Position numbers and translations under genes: made by a program. Positions 8,713 to 17,857 of a stretch of 64,000 bases of DNA are shown one piece after another. The notes under the pieces were generated by a model. The model saw nothing but the letters and a program-made list of their open reading frames with translations, searched no databases and had not been told where the DNA came from. This stretch comes from DASVTR01 sp033855775 (GTDB taxonomy: Bacteria > Acidobacteriota > Blastocatellia > Pyrinomonadales > Pyrinomonadaceae): NCBI GenBank assembly GCA_033855775.1, contig JAWVFT010000141.1, forward strand, positions 1-64,000. The letters are read 5' to 3'. Numbering within the stretch: position 1 is the stretch's first letter; every line of letters starts with the position of its first letter.

Positions 8713-9522
8713 ATGTTGACGCGCTCGTTTAAGTTGATGATGGTTTGCGCCATCGCCTTGATTGTTTTCAGTTGGAGCCTAGCTGCTCCGGCTTGGGCGC
8801 AGGACGAGCGCGCGAGTCGTTCGCGGCAAGTGAGCGCGGCCCCGGCGGCGGAAGCGACCGTGACGCTGAACGAGCAATTCCTCAACCTGTTTCTCGAAAC
8901 GATGTTCACGCGCCTGCGCGGCCCGCGGTTCCCGCTCTCTTTGGCGAGCGTCGAACAGCCGCCGCCGACTGAATCAATCGCCGCTCTTCAGGACTCGCCA
9001 AGGGCGGCGCATCTACAACACGGCTTGCCGCTCAAGAGCGTTGAAAAGAGCGCGGCTAATGTGACGCAATGCGCGAGCGTGATTGTGTTGGAAAGGGAAG
9101 TGGGCGGCGTCAGAACCGCCGTGCATTTTGAGAATGGAAGAATCAGCGCGCCGCTCGCGTTCAGCGGCTCATACGCGGTCGCGCTGCTCGGCTGCATAAA
9201 TTTTCAGGGCTGGGCCGAGACGACCATCAAGCTCGACTTCGACCGCTCGCGGCAGGTCTTGAGCGCGCGTGTCGAAGTTGAAGACATACACTTGAACGGC
9301 GTCCCCGGCCTCGCCAGCGGCGTCATCGTCGGCCTCGTGCAAAACTCAATTGACGGGCGCATCAACCCGGTCGAAATTCTTCCGGCCTCGCAACTCTCCG
9401 CGCGGATTCCCATCGCCGCGGCGGGCGGCGCGCTGCGTTTGCTGGCAAGGGAAGTGCGCCCCGAAGTCGTCCCCGGAGCCTTGCGCCTGCATATCATTTA
9501 CGAGTTCGCGTCCGCGGATTGA
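8713..9522 (+). CDS. Secreted/periplasmic protein of unknown function
   Basis: A 269-residue protein with a signal peptide (hydrophobic residues 8-24, cleavage after AWAQ). The mature part is predicted beta-rich with amphipathic segments (AETTIKLDFDRSRQVLSARV, ASGVIVGLVQNSID) and resembles periplasmic lipid-binding or outer-membrane-facing proteins only in style; no motif identifies a family. It has a GGGAG ribosome site 10 bases ahead of the ATG. Its location between kdsD and lpxC makes an envelope role plausible, but this is inference from neighbours. Confidence 0.7.
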   Translation: MLTRSFKLMMVCAIALIVFSWSLAAPAWAQDERASRSRQVSAAPAAEATVTLNEQFLNLFLETMFTRLRGPRFPLSLASVEQPPPTESIAALQDSPRAAHLQHGLPLKSVEKSAANVTQCASVIVLEREVGGVRTAVHFENGRISAPLAFSGSYAVALLGCINFQGWAETTIKLDFDRSRQVLSARVEVEDIHLNGVPGLASGVIVGLVQNSIDGRINPVEILPASQLSARIPIAAAGGALRLLAREVRPEVVPGALRLHIIYEFASAD

Positions 9523-9582
9523 AGAGGGCTTCGAGCCTTAGAGAGCGCGAGCGTTAAGGGACACGAAAGTTTCGATTCAAGC

Positions 9583-10485
9583 TTAACTGCCGACCAGCGA
9601 TGCTTCCCGCTTGGCCTGCGGCTTCTGCTTGAAAGGCAAGTCAACTATCTCCCAGGCGGCATCGTTGCGGAGCAGTTTCGACATCAGCGCGGCGTGCAGG
9701 ATATGGCCGCTGCGCTCGGCTGTGACGCGGCCCATGACGGGCATGCCGAGCAGCGCCAAGTCGCCGATGATGTCCAGAATTTTGTGCCGGACAAATTCGT
9801 CCGCGAAGCGCAAGCTCGTCTCGTTGAGCATTCCTTCGGGCGTCAGCACGATGGCGTTATCGAGCGTCCCGCCGCGAATCAAGTTGTCGCGCCGCAAGGC
9901 TTCTATCTCTTCCGTAAAACCGAACGTGCGCGCCGCCGAAATCTCGCGCCCGAAGCTCTTGTCCGTCACCTCTAACTGAAAGCTTTGGACGCCGATTAAG
10001 GGATGCGCGAAATCAATCATGCAATCAATCAGGTAAGCTTCGGCAGGCTCAATCTGAATGCGCCGCGTGCCGTGCTCGACCGCGACCCGCTCGCGTATCT
10101 TAAGAGCGCGCCTCGCCAGCGGTTGCTCCGTGATGCCCGCGCGCTCAATCATCAACGTGAACTCTTCAGCCGAGCCGTCCATAATCGGCAGTTCAAGATT
10201 GTCAACTTCGATGAACACGTTGTCCACGCCCGCGCCGCGCAAGGCCGCCAGCAGATGTTCGACCGTTGACAGCATCACGCCGGTTCGCATCAACGTCGTC
10301 GCGTAACTGCAATGCGCCACAGACTCGACCGTCGCCGGAATCTCAAAACCGCCGAGGTCTGTGCGGATGAAGATGTAGCCCGTGCCGGGCGGAGCGGGCA
10401 GCAGCCGCAACTGCACCGTCACAGCCGTGTGCAGTCCGATGCCGCTCGTCTCGACGGGCGCGGCCAAGGTGGTTTGTTTGACCAA
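9583..10485 (-). CDS. lpxC: UDP-3-O-acyl-N-acetylglucosamine deacetylase (lipid A)
   Basis: The zinc-dependent deacetylase performing the committed step of lipid A synthesis. It shows the zinc-ligand motifs STVEHLLAAL and FVRHKILDIIGDLALLG, the GIGLH N-terminal motif and PIMDGSA. It is a stand-alone LpxC with no FabZ fusion and of normal length. No ATG is available at the N-terminus. I chose TTG at 10485 (MVKQTTLAAP), which has GAGGG 6 bases upstream; a TTG at 10524 would add 13 residues. It faces away from polA, with a 446-base gap that holds a repeat element. Confidence 0.93.
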   Translation of the reverse strand: MVKQTTLAAPVETSGIGLHTAVTVQLRLLPAPPGTGYIFIRTDLGGFEIPATVESVAHCSYATTLMRTGVMLSTVEHLLAALRGAGVDNVFIEVDNLELPIMDGSAEEFTLMIERAGITEQPLARRALKIRERVAVEHGTRRIQIEPAEAYLIDCMIDFAHPLIGVQSFQLEVTDKSFGREISAARTFGFTEEIEALRRDNLIRGGTLDNAIVLTPEGMLNETSLRFADEFVRHKILDIIGDLALLGMPVMGRVTAERSGHILHAALMSKLLRNDAAWEIVDLPFKQKPQAKREASLVGS

Positions 10486-10675
10486 AGATGAACCCTCGCG
10501 TCTCGGCACAAACAACGAAGCCAAGCGCTCTCATGATTGAAACTCGACTTAATAACACAGCAAAGACCATGCCGCCTCCCTCATCGCGCTTCCATAGGCA
10601 TTCAGCCTTTCCCCTGTGGCAACCACGCGACGACCCCGCCCGAATGTGCTGCTCTCGCGCCACACTCAAGACATG

Positions 10676-10910
10676 CGACGAGCAGCAAGCAGCGAGTGAC
10701 GAGCAAGAAAAGAAGTGATGAGTAATGAGCGACGAGTAATTCGCGATAAGTGATGAGTGATGCGCGATAAGTGACGAGCAAAAGCAGATAGCCCGTCTCT
10801 CGTCGCGCTTATCTTTTCACTCATCGCCCGTCCTTTGTTGCTCATCACTCATCTCTCGTCGCTCATTGCTAACTCGTCACTCGTCACTCGTCACTTGTCA
10901 CTTGTCACTG
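10676..10910. repeat. GACGAGT heptamer array in inverted arms, upstream of polA
   Basis: The left half is built from degenerate heptamers GACGAGT/GATGAGT/GATAAGT. The right half carries the complement (ACTCGTC, ACTTGTC, ACTCATC) and ends in a clean run near 10872-10910. The arms face each other around about 10790, so RNA or single-stranded DNA could form a very long imperfect hairpin. The array ends 22 bases before the polA ATG. The same family recurs just after polA (13672-13783). There is no CRISPR-like unique spacer structure. Confidence 0.85.
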
Positions 10911-10931
10911 CTTTACTTATCATCAGTTCAA

Positions 10932-13670
10932 ATGCCAAGGAAACAGTCTTCGACGCCAGCCGTGCCAACTGAGCGAGTCTTTCTCATTGACTCGATGTCT
11001 CATATTTTCCGCGCGTTCTTTGCGCCGATGGGCGCGCGCACAGACCCTTTGACCAACTCGCAGGGACAGATAACGCAGGCCGTCTTCGTTTTCACGAACA
11101 TGCTGCGCAAGCTCCTGGCCGACGAGAAGCCGCACTACATCGCCGCCGTCTTCGAGTCGGGCGAAAAGACTTTCCGCCACGACACGTTCTCGGAGTACAA
11201 AGCGCACCGCGCCGAGATGCCCGAAGAACTGACTTCGCAGTTGCCCTACATCATCCGCGTGTGCGAGGTCTTCAACATTCCCATCCTGAGCGCGGCGAGC
11301 TTTGAGGCCGACGACGTAATCGGCGCTCTCGCCGTGCAGGCCGCCGCGCAGGGCTTGCAGGCCGTCATCGTTTCCAACGACAAGGACATGTGCCAGCTTG
11401 TGCGCGACCCTTGGGTCATCTGCATGCGGCAAAATTCGCAGAACGTCAAACGCAAAGAGCCTGTCCCGCCCATCGAGTGGTGCGACGAGGCTTGGGTCGA
11501 AGCGAAGTTCGGCGTGCCGCCCGCGCAGATTGTTGACCTGCTCGGATTGATGGGCGACGCCGTGGACAATATTCCGGGCGCGCCCGGCATCGGAGCGAAG
11601 GGCGCCGTCCAACTCGTCAAGCAGTTCGGCTCGATTGAAAACGCGCTGAAGAATTGGGAAGAGGTCAAGCATAAAACTTATCGTGAATCCCTGCGCGCCA
11701 ACCCTGACTTGATTCGTCAATCGCTGGACCTTGCGACCATCCGCACCGATGTCAACATTCACTTAGACCTCGACAAGCTGCGCTATCGTCCGCCCGATAG
11801 AGCCGCCGCTTATCAGTTGTTTCGCGAGCTTGAGTTTCAATCGCTGACGAGAGAATTTTCCGACGCCGCCGCGAGCGTGGCGGGCGAAGCCGGAGCGGGT
11901 GGCCCGCGTCGTTATCGCATCATCCGCAAACGCGCGGAACTGGAAACGCTCGTGCGCGCCCTCTGGGACGTAGAGCATTGGGGCTTCGCCGTCTCGGACG
12001 GCTCAACTGCCGGAGCGGGCCAGCAAGCCAGCGTCCGCGAAGCGGAGCAAGCGAGCGGCGTCGCCATCTCGACCGCCGCCGGAGCGTCTGCCTTCATCGA
12101 TTTGGAAAATTTTGAAGGCGGGGCTGATTCGGCTGTGGGGCCGCTCGGCGATGTGCTGGCTAACGGGCTGCTCTCGAAATCCGTGCATGATTTAAAACGC
12201 GCGACGGGCTTGCTGGCTCCCTTTGGCATCGAGCCTGAAGGCATCACGGATGATGTCTTGCTGGCCGCTTACCTGCTCGACCCGATTCGCAGCAAGTATG
12301 AGTTGAAAGATTTGGCGCGCGAGGCCGCTGGCGCGGAAAGCGCTGGCGAGCCGCCCGAAGGTTGGACGGAAAAGCAGTGGCGCACAGCCGAGGCCGCAGA
12401 CCTGACGGCGCAGACCGCGCACGTCCTGCACGGACGCCTCATCGAACAGGAACTCGACTACATCTATAACGAGATGGAGTTGCCGCTCGCCCCTTTGCTC
12501 TACAGGATGGAGCGCGCGGGCCTGCGTGTTGACACGTCCGCGCTCGGAGAGTTATCGCAGTATCTCGGCGCGGAACTTGAAAAGCTGACGACGAAAATCT
12601 ACGCGGTGGCCGGGCGCGAGTTCAAGATTAACTCGCCGAAACAGGTCGGCGACGTGCTCGAAGAGTTGAACATCAGTTCCGGGCGCAAGACTTCGACGGG
12701 CCGCGTCTCAACGAGCAAGGCCGTGCTCGAAGAATTGGCGCAGAAGTTTGAACTGCCGCGCTTGATTATCGAATACCGCGAGCTTGATAAACTGAAGACC
12801 GTCTACACAGACAGCTTGCCCGGACAGATTGCCGCCGACGGGCGCATTCACGGCCAGCTTAACCAGACCGTGACGGCCACGGGCCGCCTCAGCAGTTCCG
12901 AGCCGAACCTTCAGAACATTCCGATTCGCACCGAACTCGGTCGCCGCATTCGCCGCGCCTTCATCGCCGAAGAGAATTGCAAGCTCATCTCCGCAGATTA
13001 TTCGCAGCTTGAATTGCGGCTGCTCGCGCACGTCACGCGCGACGAGGAGATGCTCGACGCTTTTCAAAAGAACGACGACATACACGCTCGCACCGCGCGT
13101 CTCGTCTTCGGCGCAAAGACCAAAGAAGAGATGAAGGAAGCGCGCCGTTTCGCCAAGATAGTCAACTTCGCCATCGCCTACGCCATCGAGCCGTTCGGCC
13201 TCTCGCAGCGCGTCGGCATCTCTCGCAAGGAAGCGAAAAAGGTGATTGACGATTACTACGAAACCTACAAAGGCGTCCGTCGCTTCATGGAAGAAGTGCC
13301 GTTGAAAGCGCGCGAGGCTGGCTTCGTCCGCTCCATCTATGGACGTATCCGCCCGCTGCCCGGCATCAACGACCGCAACGGCAACATCCGCAACCGCGCC
13401 GAACGCGAAGCCATCAATATGCCGATTCAGGGAACGGCCAGCGACATCGTTAAGATAGCGATGCTCCACGTTGACGAAGCCCTCAAGCGCGAAGGACTCA
13501 AGGCGCGGATGCTGATGCAGATTCACGACGAACTCCTTGTCGAAGCTCCCGCGCATGAAGCCGAGCGCGCCGCCGAGATTATCAAGCGAGAGATGGAACA
13601 CGCCGTCGAACTCGACGTGCCGCTCCTCGTCGAACTCGGCATCGGCGACAACTGGATGGATGCGAAGTAA
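10932..13670 (+). CDS. polA: DNA polymerase I with degenerate proofreading domain and altered O-helix
   Basis: A 912-residue Pol I for gap filling and RNA primer removal. Residues 1-320 are the 5'-3' exonuclease (DSMSHIFRAFF, EADDVIGALAV, DNIPGAPGIGAKGA). Residues about 330-540 are a 3'-5' exonuclease fold in which the DxE motif is replaced (GFAVSDGS), so proofreading is probably lost. Residues 560-912 are the polymerase (DYSQLELRLLAH, MQIHDELLVEAP). Motif B reads RRFAKIVNFAIAYAIEP: K742, F746 and Y750 are kept, but the usual NFG and YG glycines are alanine (A747, A751). ATG at 10932 was chosen because an upstream in-frame start at 10866 would translate the intergenic repeat. Confidence 0.95.
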   Translation: MPRKQSSTPAVPTERVFLIDSMSHIFRAFFAPMGARTDPLTNSQGQITQAVFVFTNMLRKLLADEKPHYIAAVFESGEKTFRHDTFSEYKAHRAEMPEELTSQLPYIIRVCEVFNIPILSAASFEADDVIGALAVQAAAQGLQAVIVSNDKDMCQLVRDPWVICMRQNSQNVKRKEPVPPIEWCDEAWVEAKFGVPPAQIVDLLGLMGDAVDNIPGAPGIGAKGAVQLVKQFGSIENALKNWEEVKHKTYRESLRANPDLIRQSLDLATIRTDVNIHLDLDKLRYRPPDRAAAYQLFRELEFQSLTREFSDAAASVAGEAGAGGPRRYRIIRKRAELETLVRALWDVEHWGFAVSDGSTAGAGQQASVREAEQASGVAISTAAGASAFIDLENFEGGADSAVGPLGDVLANGLLSKSVHDLKRATGLLAPFGIEPEGITDDVLLAAYLLDPIRSKYELKDLAREAAGAESAGEPPEGWTEKQWRTAEAADLTAQTAHVLHGRLIEQELDYIYNEMELPLAPLLYRMERAGLRVDTSALGELSQYLGAELEKLTTKIYAVAGREFKINSPKQVGDVLEELNISSGRKTSTGRVSTSKAVLEELAQKFELPRLIIEYRELDKLKTVYTDSLPGQIAADGRIHGQLNQTVTATGRLSSSEPNLQNIPIRTELGRRIRRAFIAEENCKLISADYSQLELRLLAHVTRDEEMLDAFQKNDDIHARTARLVFGAKTKEEMKEARRFAKIVNFAIAYAIEPFGLSQRVGISRKEAKKVIDDYYETYKGVRRFMEEVPLKAREAGFVRSIYGRIRPLPGINDRNGNIRNRAEREAINMPIQGTASDIVKIAMLHVDEALKREGLKARMLMQIHDELLVEAPAHEAERAAEIIKREMEHAVELDVPLLVELGIGDNWMDAK

Positions 13671-13671
13671 G

Positions 13672-13783
13672 ACAGTGACGAGTGACGAGTGACGAGTGAC
13701 AAGTTAAAGACAGCTTCGCTCTCATCGCGCGCCATTCATCACTCGTCGTTTTGGTTTTGCTCGTCACTTGTCACTCGTCACTT
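13672..13783. repeat. GACGAGT heptamer array in inverted arms, between polA and the sensor kinase gene
   Basis: Left arm 13672-13702 is four GACGAGT-type heptamers. The right arm (about 13734-13783) carries the complement TCGTCAC/TTGTCAC. It begins 2 bases after the polA stop codon and ends 5 bases before the next start codon, filling the gap completely. It belongs to the same family as the array ahead of polA, so polA is bracketed by matching elements. Confidence 0.85.
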
Positions 13784-13788
13784 GAATT

Positions 13789-15675
13789 ATGCTTGAAGAG
13801 AAAGCGGCAGAGCAGGCGAAGGAAGACGGCGAAGTGGTTTATCGTCGTCTGCCGACGGCTGAAGAGTCGGGCAAAAGGGAGCCGGACAGGAAGAAGGGCG
13901 GGTCGCGTCCTTCGGCCGTGTTGCGCAAGCTCGCGCCGAGTTTGAGGCCGATTGTGATTGGCTTCGCGCTGCTGCTGGCTCTTGTTTTCCTGCTCGGTTA
14001 TCTGAGCGCGCGGCAGCTTGAGGATGTCAGCGGCGGCATCTTCGATTTGCAGGGCCGTCAGGCCATGAAGGTCAGCACGCTGCTCGAACTGCGCACGGCC
14101 CTGACCAAACTCGACAACGAAGCGCGGGCGCGGGCGCGCGTCGGAGAGCCGGAAGGAACGCTGCAACCGCCTTTCGCCCTGCGCCTGCGCAACGCCCGCG
14201 ATGAAGTCGGAAACACCCTCAGCCGCTTCGACCATCTAGCGTTGGCACAGACCGAACGCGGCGCGAATTTTCGTCAACAACTCGTCTCTTATCTCGAAAC
14301 GACCAACGACCTCAACGCCTACAAACAGCAGCAGGGCTACGAAAAATTCAAGTCGGTTGACGACGCGCTGGACGCCATCCTGCGCGACGCGATTGGGCCG
14401 GAGCAGGCGGAGATTACGCGCCAGACCGAAGAGTTGAAGCAAGTGGCGATGCGCAAGGTGCGCCTGCTGTGGCTTGTCGCTCTGTTCATCGGCTTGCTGG
14501 TCGCCGCCGCTTCCATACGTGAAGTGCAGCGTCGTTTTCGTGAGGTGCGCCGCAGCATGGACGAGACGCGGCGCGAGCGCGAGTTTAGCACGCAGATGCT
14601 CGAAGGGATGGTCAGCGCCGTCGCCGCCATCGACGCGCACGACCGCATCCGCAGCGCCAACTCCGCCTTCTTCACCATCTTTCCGCGGGCCGCCGTCGGC
14701 GCTTCCGTGTATGACAAGTTCGCTTCGCCCGAAGCCTTGAAGATGCTCGAAGCGGCGACGGCCTCGCGCGTCGCGGTCGCTTCCTATCGCGGGCGTTGGA
14801 CGTGCGACGCAGGCACGCCCGATTGCGCCGACAAGACCTTCGACGTTTATTCGTCGCCGCTTCAGATTGACGGCGAGCAGGGACAGATTGTGACTCTCGT
14901 TGATGTGACGGAGGCGGTCGAGGCGGAAGCGATTGTGCGCAAGACGGAATCGTTGACGGCGATGGGACAGGCGACGGCGCAGGTCGCGCACGAGATTAAA
15001 AATCCGCTCGGCAGCATACGCCTCGGCGTCTCGATGCTGCGCGACACGGCGACCGACACCGAATCGCAGAACACGATTGACCTCGTTGAGCGCGGCATAC
15101 ATCATCTCAACAAGCTGGTCGTTGACGTGACACAGTTTTCGCGGCAGAAGCCTTTGGATCGCGCCGACGTGGAGTTGCGCGAGTTAATCGACGGGAGCCT
15201 TGAACTGGTCGGCGAGCGGCTGCAAGAGAAGCGAACGCCCATCGAGAAGCGTTTCACGACGGAAGCTCTCAAAGGCAAGTGGGACGAAGACCAACTGCGG
15301 CAGGTCTTCGTCAACCTGCTGGCTAACGCCGTGGACGCCAGCGCCGAACAATCTCCCATCACGATTACGACCGAGCGCGTGACGGTCGCGGCGTCGCGCA
15401 AGCAGGGCAATCGCGGCAACGGCGGCGCGGGCAACACGGCGCGGCTTTCGATGGCGCGGCTCGTCATCGCAGACCTTGGCGAGGGCATGGACGAAACCAC
15501 GCGCGCCCGCATCTTCGAGCCGTTCTTCACGACGAAGAAGCGCGGCACGGGATTGGGGCTGGCTATCTCGAAAAAGATTGTCGAGCAACACGGCGGCTCC
15601 ATTGCGGTCGAAAGCGCGCTCGGCAAAGGCACACGCTTTATCGTTGACCTGCCGCTTGAGACTCAGCAGAGTTGA
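13789..15675 (+). CDS. Membrane sensor histidine kinase (PAS-HisKA-HATPase), orphan
   Basis: A 628-residue inner-membrane kinase. Two transmembrane helices (about 46-68 and 222-241) flank a periplasmic, mostly helical sensor region. A cytoplasmic PAS-like domain (about 265-385) precedes the HisKA box VAHEIKNPLGSIRLG with phospho-acceptor H401, then the HATPase N box (FVNLLANAVDAS), G1 (DLGEGMD) and G2 (GTGLGLAIS, about 586-594). The layout resembles NtrB/AtoS-type kinases that act on sigma-54 activators. No response regulator lies in this window, so its partner is elsewhere. No Shine-Dalgarno sequence is visible because the upstream repeat runs almost to the ATG. Confidence 0.93.
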   Translation: MLEEKAAEQAKEDGEVVYRRLPTAEESGKREPDRKKGGSRPSAVLRKLAPSLRPIVIGFALLLALVFLLGYLSARQLEDVSGGIFDLQGRQAMKVSTLLELRTALTKLDNEARARARVGEPEGTLQPPFALRLRNARDEVGNTLSRFDHLALAQTERGANFRQQLVSYLETTNDLNAYKQQQGYEKFKSVDDALDAILRDAIGPEQAEITRQTEELKQVAMRKVRLLWLVALFIGLLVAAASIREVQRRFREVRRSMDETRREREFSTQMLEGMVSAVAAIDAHDRIRSANSAFFTIFPRAAVGASVYDKFASPEALKMLEAATASRVAVASYRGRWTCDAGTPDCADKTFDVYSSPLQIDGEQGQIVTLVDVTEAVEAEAIVRKTESLTAMGQATAQVAHEIKNPLGSIRLGVSMLRDTATDTESQNTIDLVERGIHHLNKLVVDVTQFSRQKPLDRADVELRELIDGSLELVGERLQEKRTPIEKRFTTEALKGKWDEDQLRQVFVNLLANAVDASAEQSPITITTERVTVAASRKQGNRGNGGAGNTARLSMARLVIADLGEGMDETTRARIFEPFFTTKKRGTGLGLAISKKIVEQHGGSIAVESALGKGTRFIVDLPLETQQS

Positions 15676-15770
15676 TTCGACGGAATCTGTGCGCGGGACG
15701 AAATCTCAATTCATCCGGCTCTTCTCTACCCATGCTCTTGAGTTATTGCTCCGAATGATTGGCGAGCCTT

Positions 15771-17069
15771 TTAGAGAGCGCGAAACGCGCGCCGCGCGGC
15801 TTCGATGGTTCTGTCCAGCAACTCGTCCGTGTGAGCGATGCTGATAAAGCCCGCCTCGAATTGCGAGGGCGCGAGATAGACGCCTTCGTCCAGCATCGCG
15901 TGAAAGAACTTGCCGAAGCGTTGGCGGTCGCTCTGCGCCGCGCTCTCCCAATTCGTCACCGGCGCGGAAGTGAAAAACGAAGTCCACATAGAGCCGACGC
16001 GATTCGTCACGGTTTCCACTCCGGCCTCGCGCGCCGCCTCCCCAAGTCCTTCGCAGAGTCGCGCGCCCGCGCGTTCCAATCGCTCGTAAACGGAAGCGTC
16101 GCGCAGGCGGCGAAGCGTCACAAGGCCAGCCGTCATCGCCAGCGGATTGCCGGAGAGCGTGCCGGCTTGATAGATAGGCCCGGCGGGCGCGATGTGTTGC
16201 ATGATGTCGCGGCTCGCGCCGTAGGCTCCGACGGGCAGCCCGCCACCGATAATCTTGCCGAGCGTCGTGATGTCCGGCGCGACGTTGTAAACCCCCTGCG
16301 CCCCGCCGCGCGCCAGACGAAAGCCCGTCATCACTTCATCGAAGATGAGCAGCGCGCCGCCCTTGCTCGTCAACTCGCGCACGGCTTGCAGGTAGCCTTC
16401 GCGCGGCGGGACGCAGCCCATGTTGCCGACGACGGGTTCGATAATGACCGCCGCGATGTCTTCATGCTCGTTGAAGACTTCGGCGAGCGCGGCCTCATCG
16501 TTGAAGGGAACCGTGATGGTGCTTTGAGCAAGCTGCGCAGGCACGCCCGGACTGTCCGGCAAGCCTAAGGTCGCCACGCCCGAACCTGCCTTGACGAGCA
16601 GGCTATCGCCGTGGCCGTGATAGCAGCCCTCGAACTTGACGAGCTTGTCGCGCTTCGTCACGCCGCGCGCAAGGCGAATCGCCGACATGGTGGCTTCGGT
16701 GCCGCTGTTGACCATCCGCGCCATCTCGATTGACGGGACGGCGTTCGTGATTTCCTCCGCCATCAAGACTTCCAACTCGGTCGGAGCGCCGTAGCTCGTG
16801 CCGCGCGAGAGAGCCTCGCGCAACGCCTCAATCACTTCCGGGTCGGCGTGGCCTAGAATCATCGGCCCCCATGAGCCGACGTAATCAATGTAAGCGCGCC
16901 CGTCAACATCCGTCAGCGTCGCGCCCTGCGCGCTCTCTATAAAACGCGGCACGCCGCCGACGCCGCGAAAGGCCCGCACGGGAGAATTGACGCCGCCCGG
17001 AATCAACTCGACGGCGCGCGCAAACAACTCGGTCGAACGGTCATGCTCTTCTTTTGGTCTTGAACTCAT
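15771..17069 (-). CDS. hemL: Glutamate-1-semialdehyde 2,1-aminomutase
   Basis: A 432-residue PLP enzyme that turns glutamate-1-semialdehyde into 5-aminolevulinate, the C5 route to haem. It shows the N-terminal IPGGVNSPVRAF motif, FEGCYHGHGDS, FDEVMTGFR and the PLP lysine in TTLGKIIGGGLPVGAYG (K272). Length equals that of typical GSAM. It stands alone here; the later haem genes hemE, hemH and hemY are about 30 kb away in this window. No frameshift or missing residue was seen. Confidence 0.97.
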   Translation of the reverse strand: MSSRPKEEHDRSTELFARAVELIPGGVNSPVRAFRGVGGVPRFIESAQGATLTDVDGRAYIDYVGSWGPMILGHADPEVIEALREALSRGTSYGAPTELEVLMAEEITNAVPSIEMARMVNSGTEATMSAIRLARGVTKRDKLVKFEGCYHGHGDSLLVKAGSGVATLGLPDSPGVPAQLAQSTITVPFNDEAALAEVFNEHEDIAAVIIEPVVGNMGCVPPREGYLQAVRELTSKGGALLIFDEVMTGFRLARGGAQGVYNVAPDITTLGKIIGGGLPVGAYGASRDIMQHIAPAGPIYQAGTLSGNPLAMTAGLVTLRRLRDASVYERLERAGARLCEGLGEAAREAGVETVTNRVGSMWTSFFTSAPVTNWESAAQSDRQRFGKFFHAMLDEGVYLAPSQFEAGFISIAHTDELLDRTIEAARRAFRAL

Positions 17070-17181
17070 AAACGCATTTTCAGATGAGAGCCGCGCAAAA
17101 GCAAGAAGCGGCGCGACTGTTTGCCACAGCGCGCCGCTTCCTTGAGCTTGTGAAAATTCCCTTTGCTCGCTCTCTCGCCGT

Positions 17182-17652
17182 TTAGGATTTCTTCGGCAGC
17201 TTCAACTTGTCGCCGGGATGGATGACGGACTGCGGTGAATCCATCTTGTCGCGGTTGGCGTAAAAAATCTGCATGTACTCGTTGCCGTTGCCCAGGTGAT
17301 GCTGCGCGATTTTCCAGAGCGAATCGCCAGCCTTGACTTCATATTCTTCAGTCTCCGGCGCGTTCGGGTCAACTCTGAGTTCCAGCGTCACGTCCGAATA
17401 GTCTGCGTCAACTCCCTTCAGCTGATCCCAGACATTGTTCATCGCTTCGTCCGACGGAGCGACGCCCTTGATGTAGAGCTTGCCGTCCTGCATGTGAAGA
17501 TTTTCCAGACGAACCTGCTCGCCTTCAACCTTGTGCAGCACGCTCTGATATTTGTCCTTCAACTGGTTAAACTGCTGGTCGCTGTTCGGGTCTTGCGATT
17601 GTCCGGCCCCGGCTGAGACGCCGCTGCCAAACGCTTGGTCAAATAGTCCCAT
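17182..17652 (-). CDS. BON-like plus LysM domain protein (Kbp/YgaU-like)
   Basis: A 156-residue protein with the MGLF start seen in E. coli Kbp (YgaU, 149 residues). Residues about 45-112 form a BON-like domain (KLYIKGVAPSDEAMNNVW, SDVTLELRVD), and residues 118-156 form a LysM domain (YEVKAGDSLWKIAQHHLGNG, IHPGDKLKLPKKS). There is no signal peptide. Kbp is a cytoplasmic potassium-binding protein, so a K+-sensing or stress role is a reasonable guess; a wall-associated role would need export that I do not see. A TATAAT box on the minus strand lies at 17749-17754. Confidence 0.85.
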   Translation of the reverse strand: MGLFDQAFGSGVSAGAGQSQDPNSDQQFNQLKDKYQSVLHKVEGEQVRLENLHMQDGKLYIKGVAPSDEAMNNVWDQLKGVDADYSDVTLELRVDPNAPETEEYEVKAGDSLWKIAQHHLGNGNEYMQIFYANRDKMDSPQSVIHPGDKLKLPKKS

Positions 17653-17748
17653 AAATTCTGCCTCCTTACGGTCAAGTCGAAATTACGACGATAGTTCCGG
17701 CTATTGCCGGACGCGAATTTTAAGAAAACTTACGAGGGAACGGCGGAG

Positions 17749-17754
17749 ATTATA
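17749..17754 (-). promoter_or_regulatory. TATAAT -10 box ahead of the LysM gene
   Basis: A perfect TATAAT on the minus strand about 97 bases before the LysM gene start. The matching -35 box is weak (TTCGGC at 17 bases). Tentative. Confidence 0.3.
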
Positions 17755-17857
17755 ACAGCCCGCAAGCCGTAGCCGAAACCGCGCTCGACAAAAGCCCATC
17801 TGTTCGCTCGCGCATCAACAGTCGTTCGCCTGAAAGATGAAAGGCGCGCTGGCATGG

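Noticed and set aside
10676..10910. Possible CRISPR array near polA
   Set aside because: Units are 7 bp, degenerate and contiguous, with no unique spacers and no cas genes.
10866..10931. Upstream in-frame start for polA adding 22 residues
   Set aside because: The added residues are the translated heptamer array and do not belong to any polymerase.
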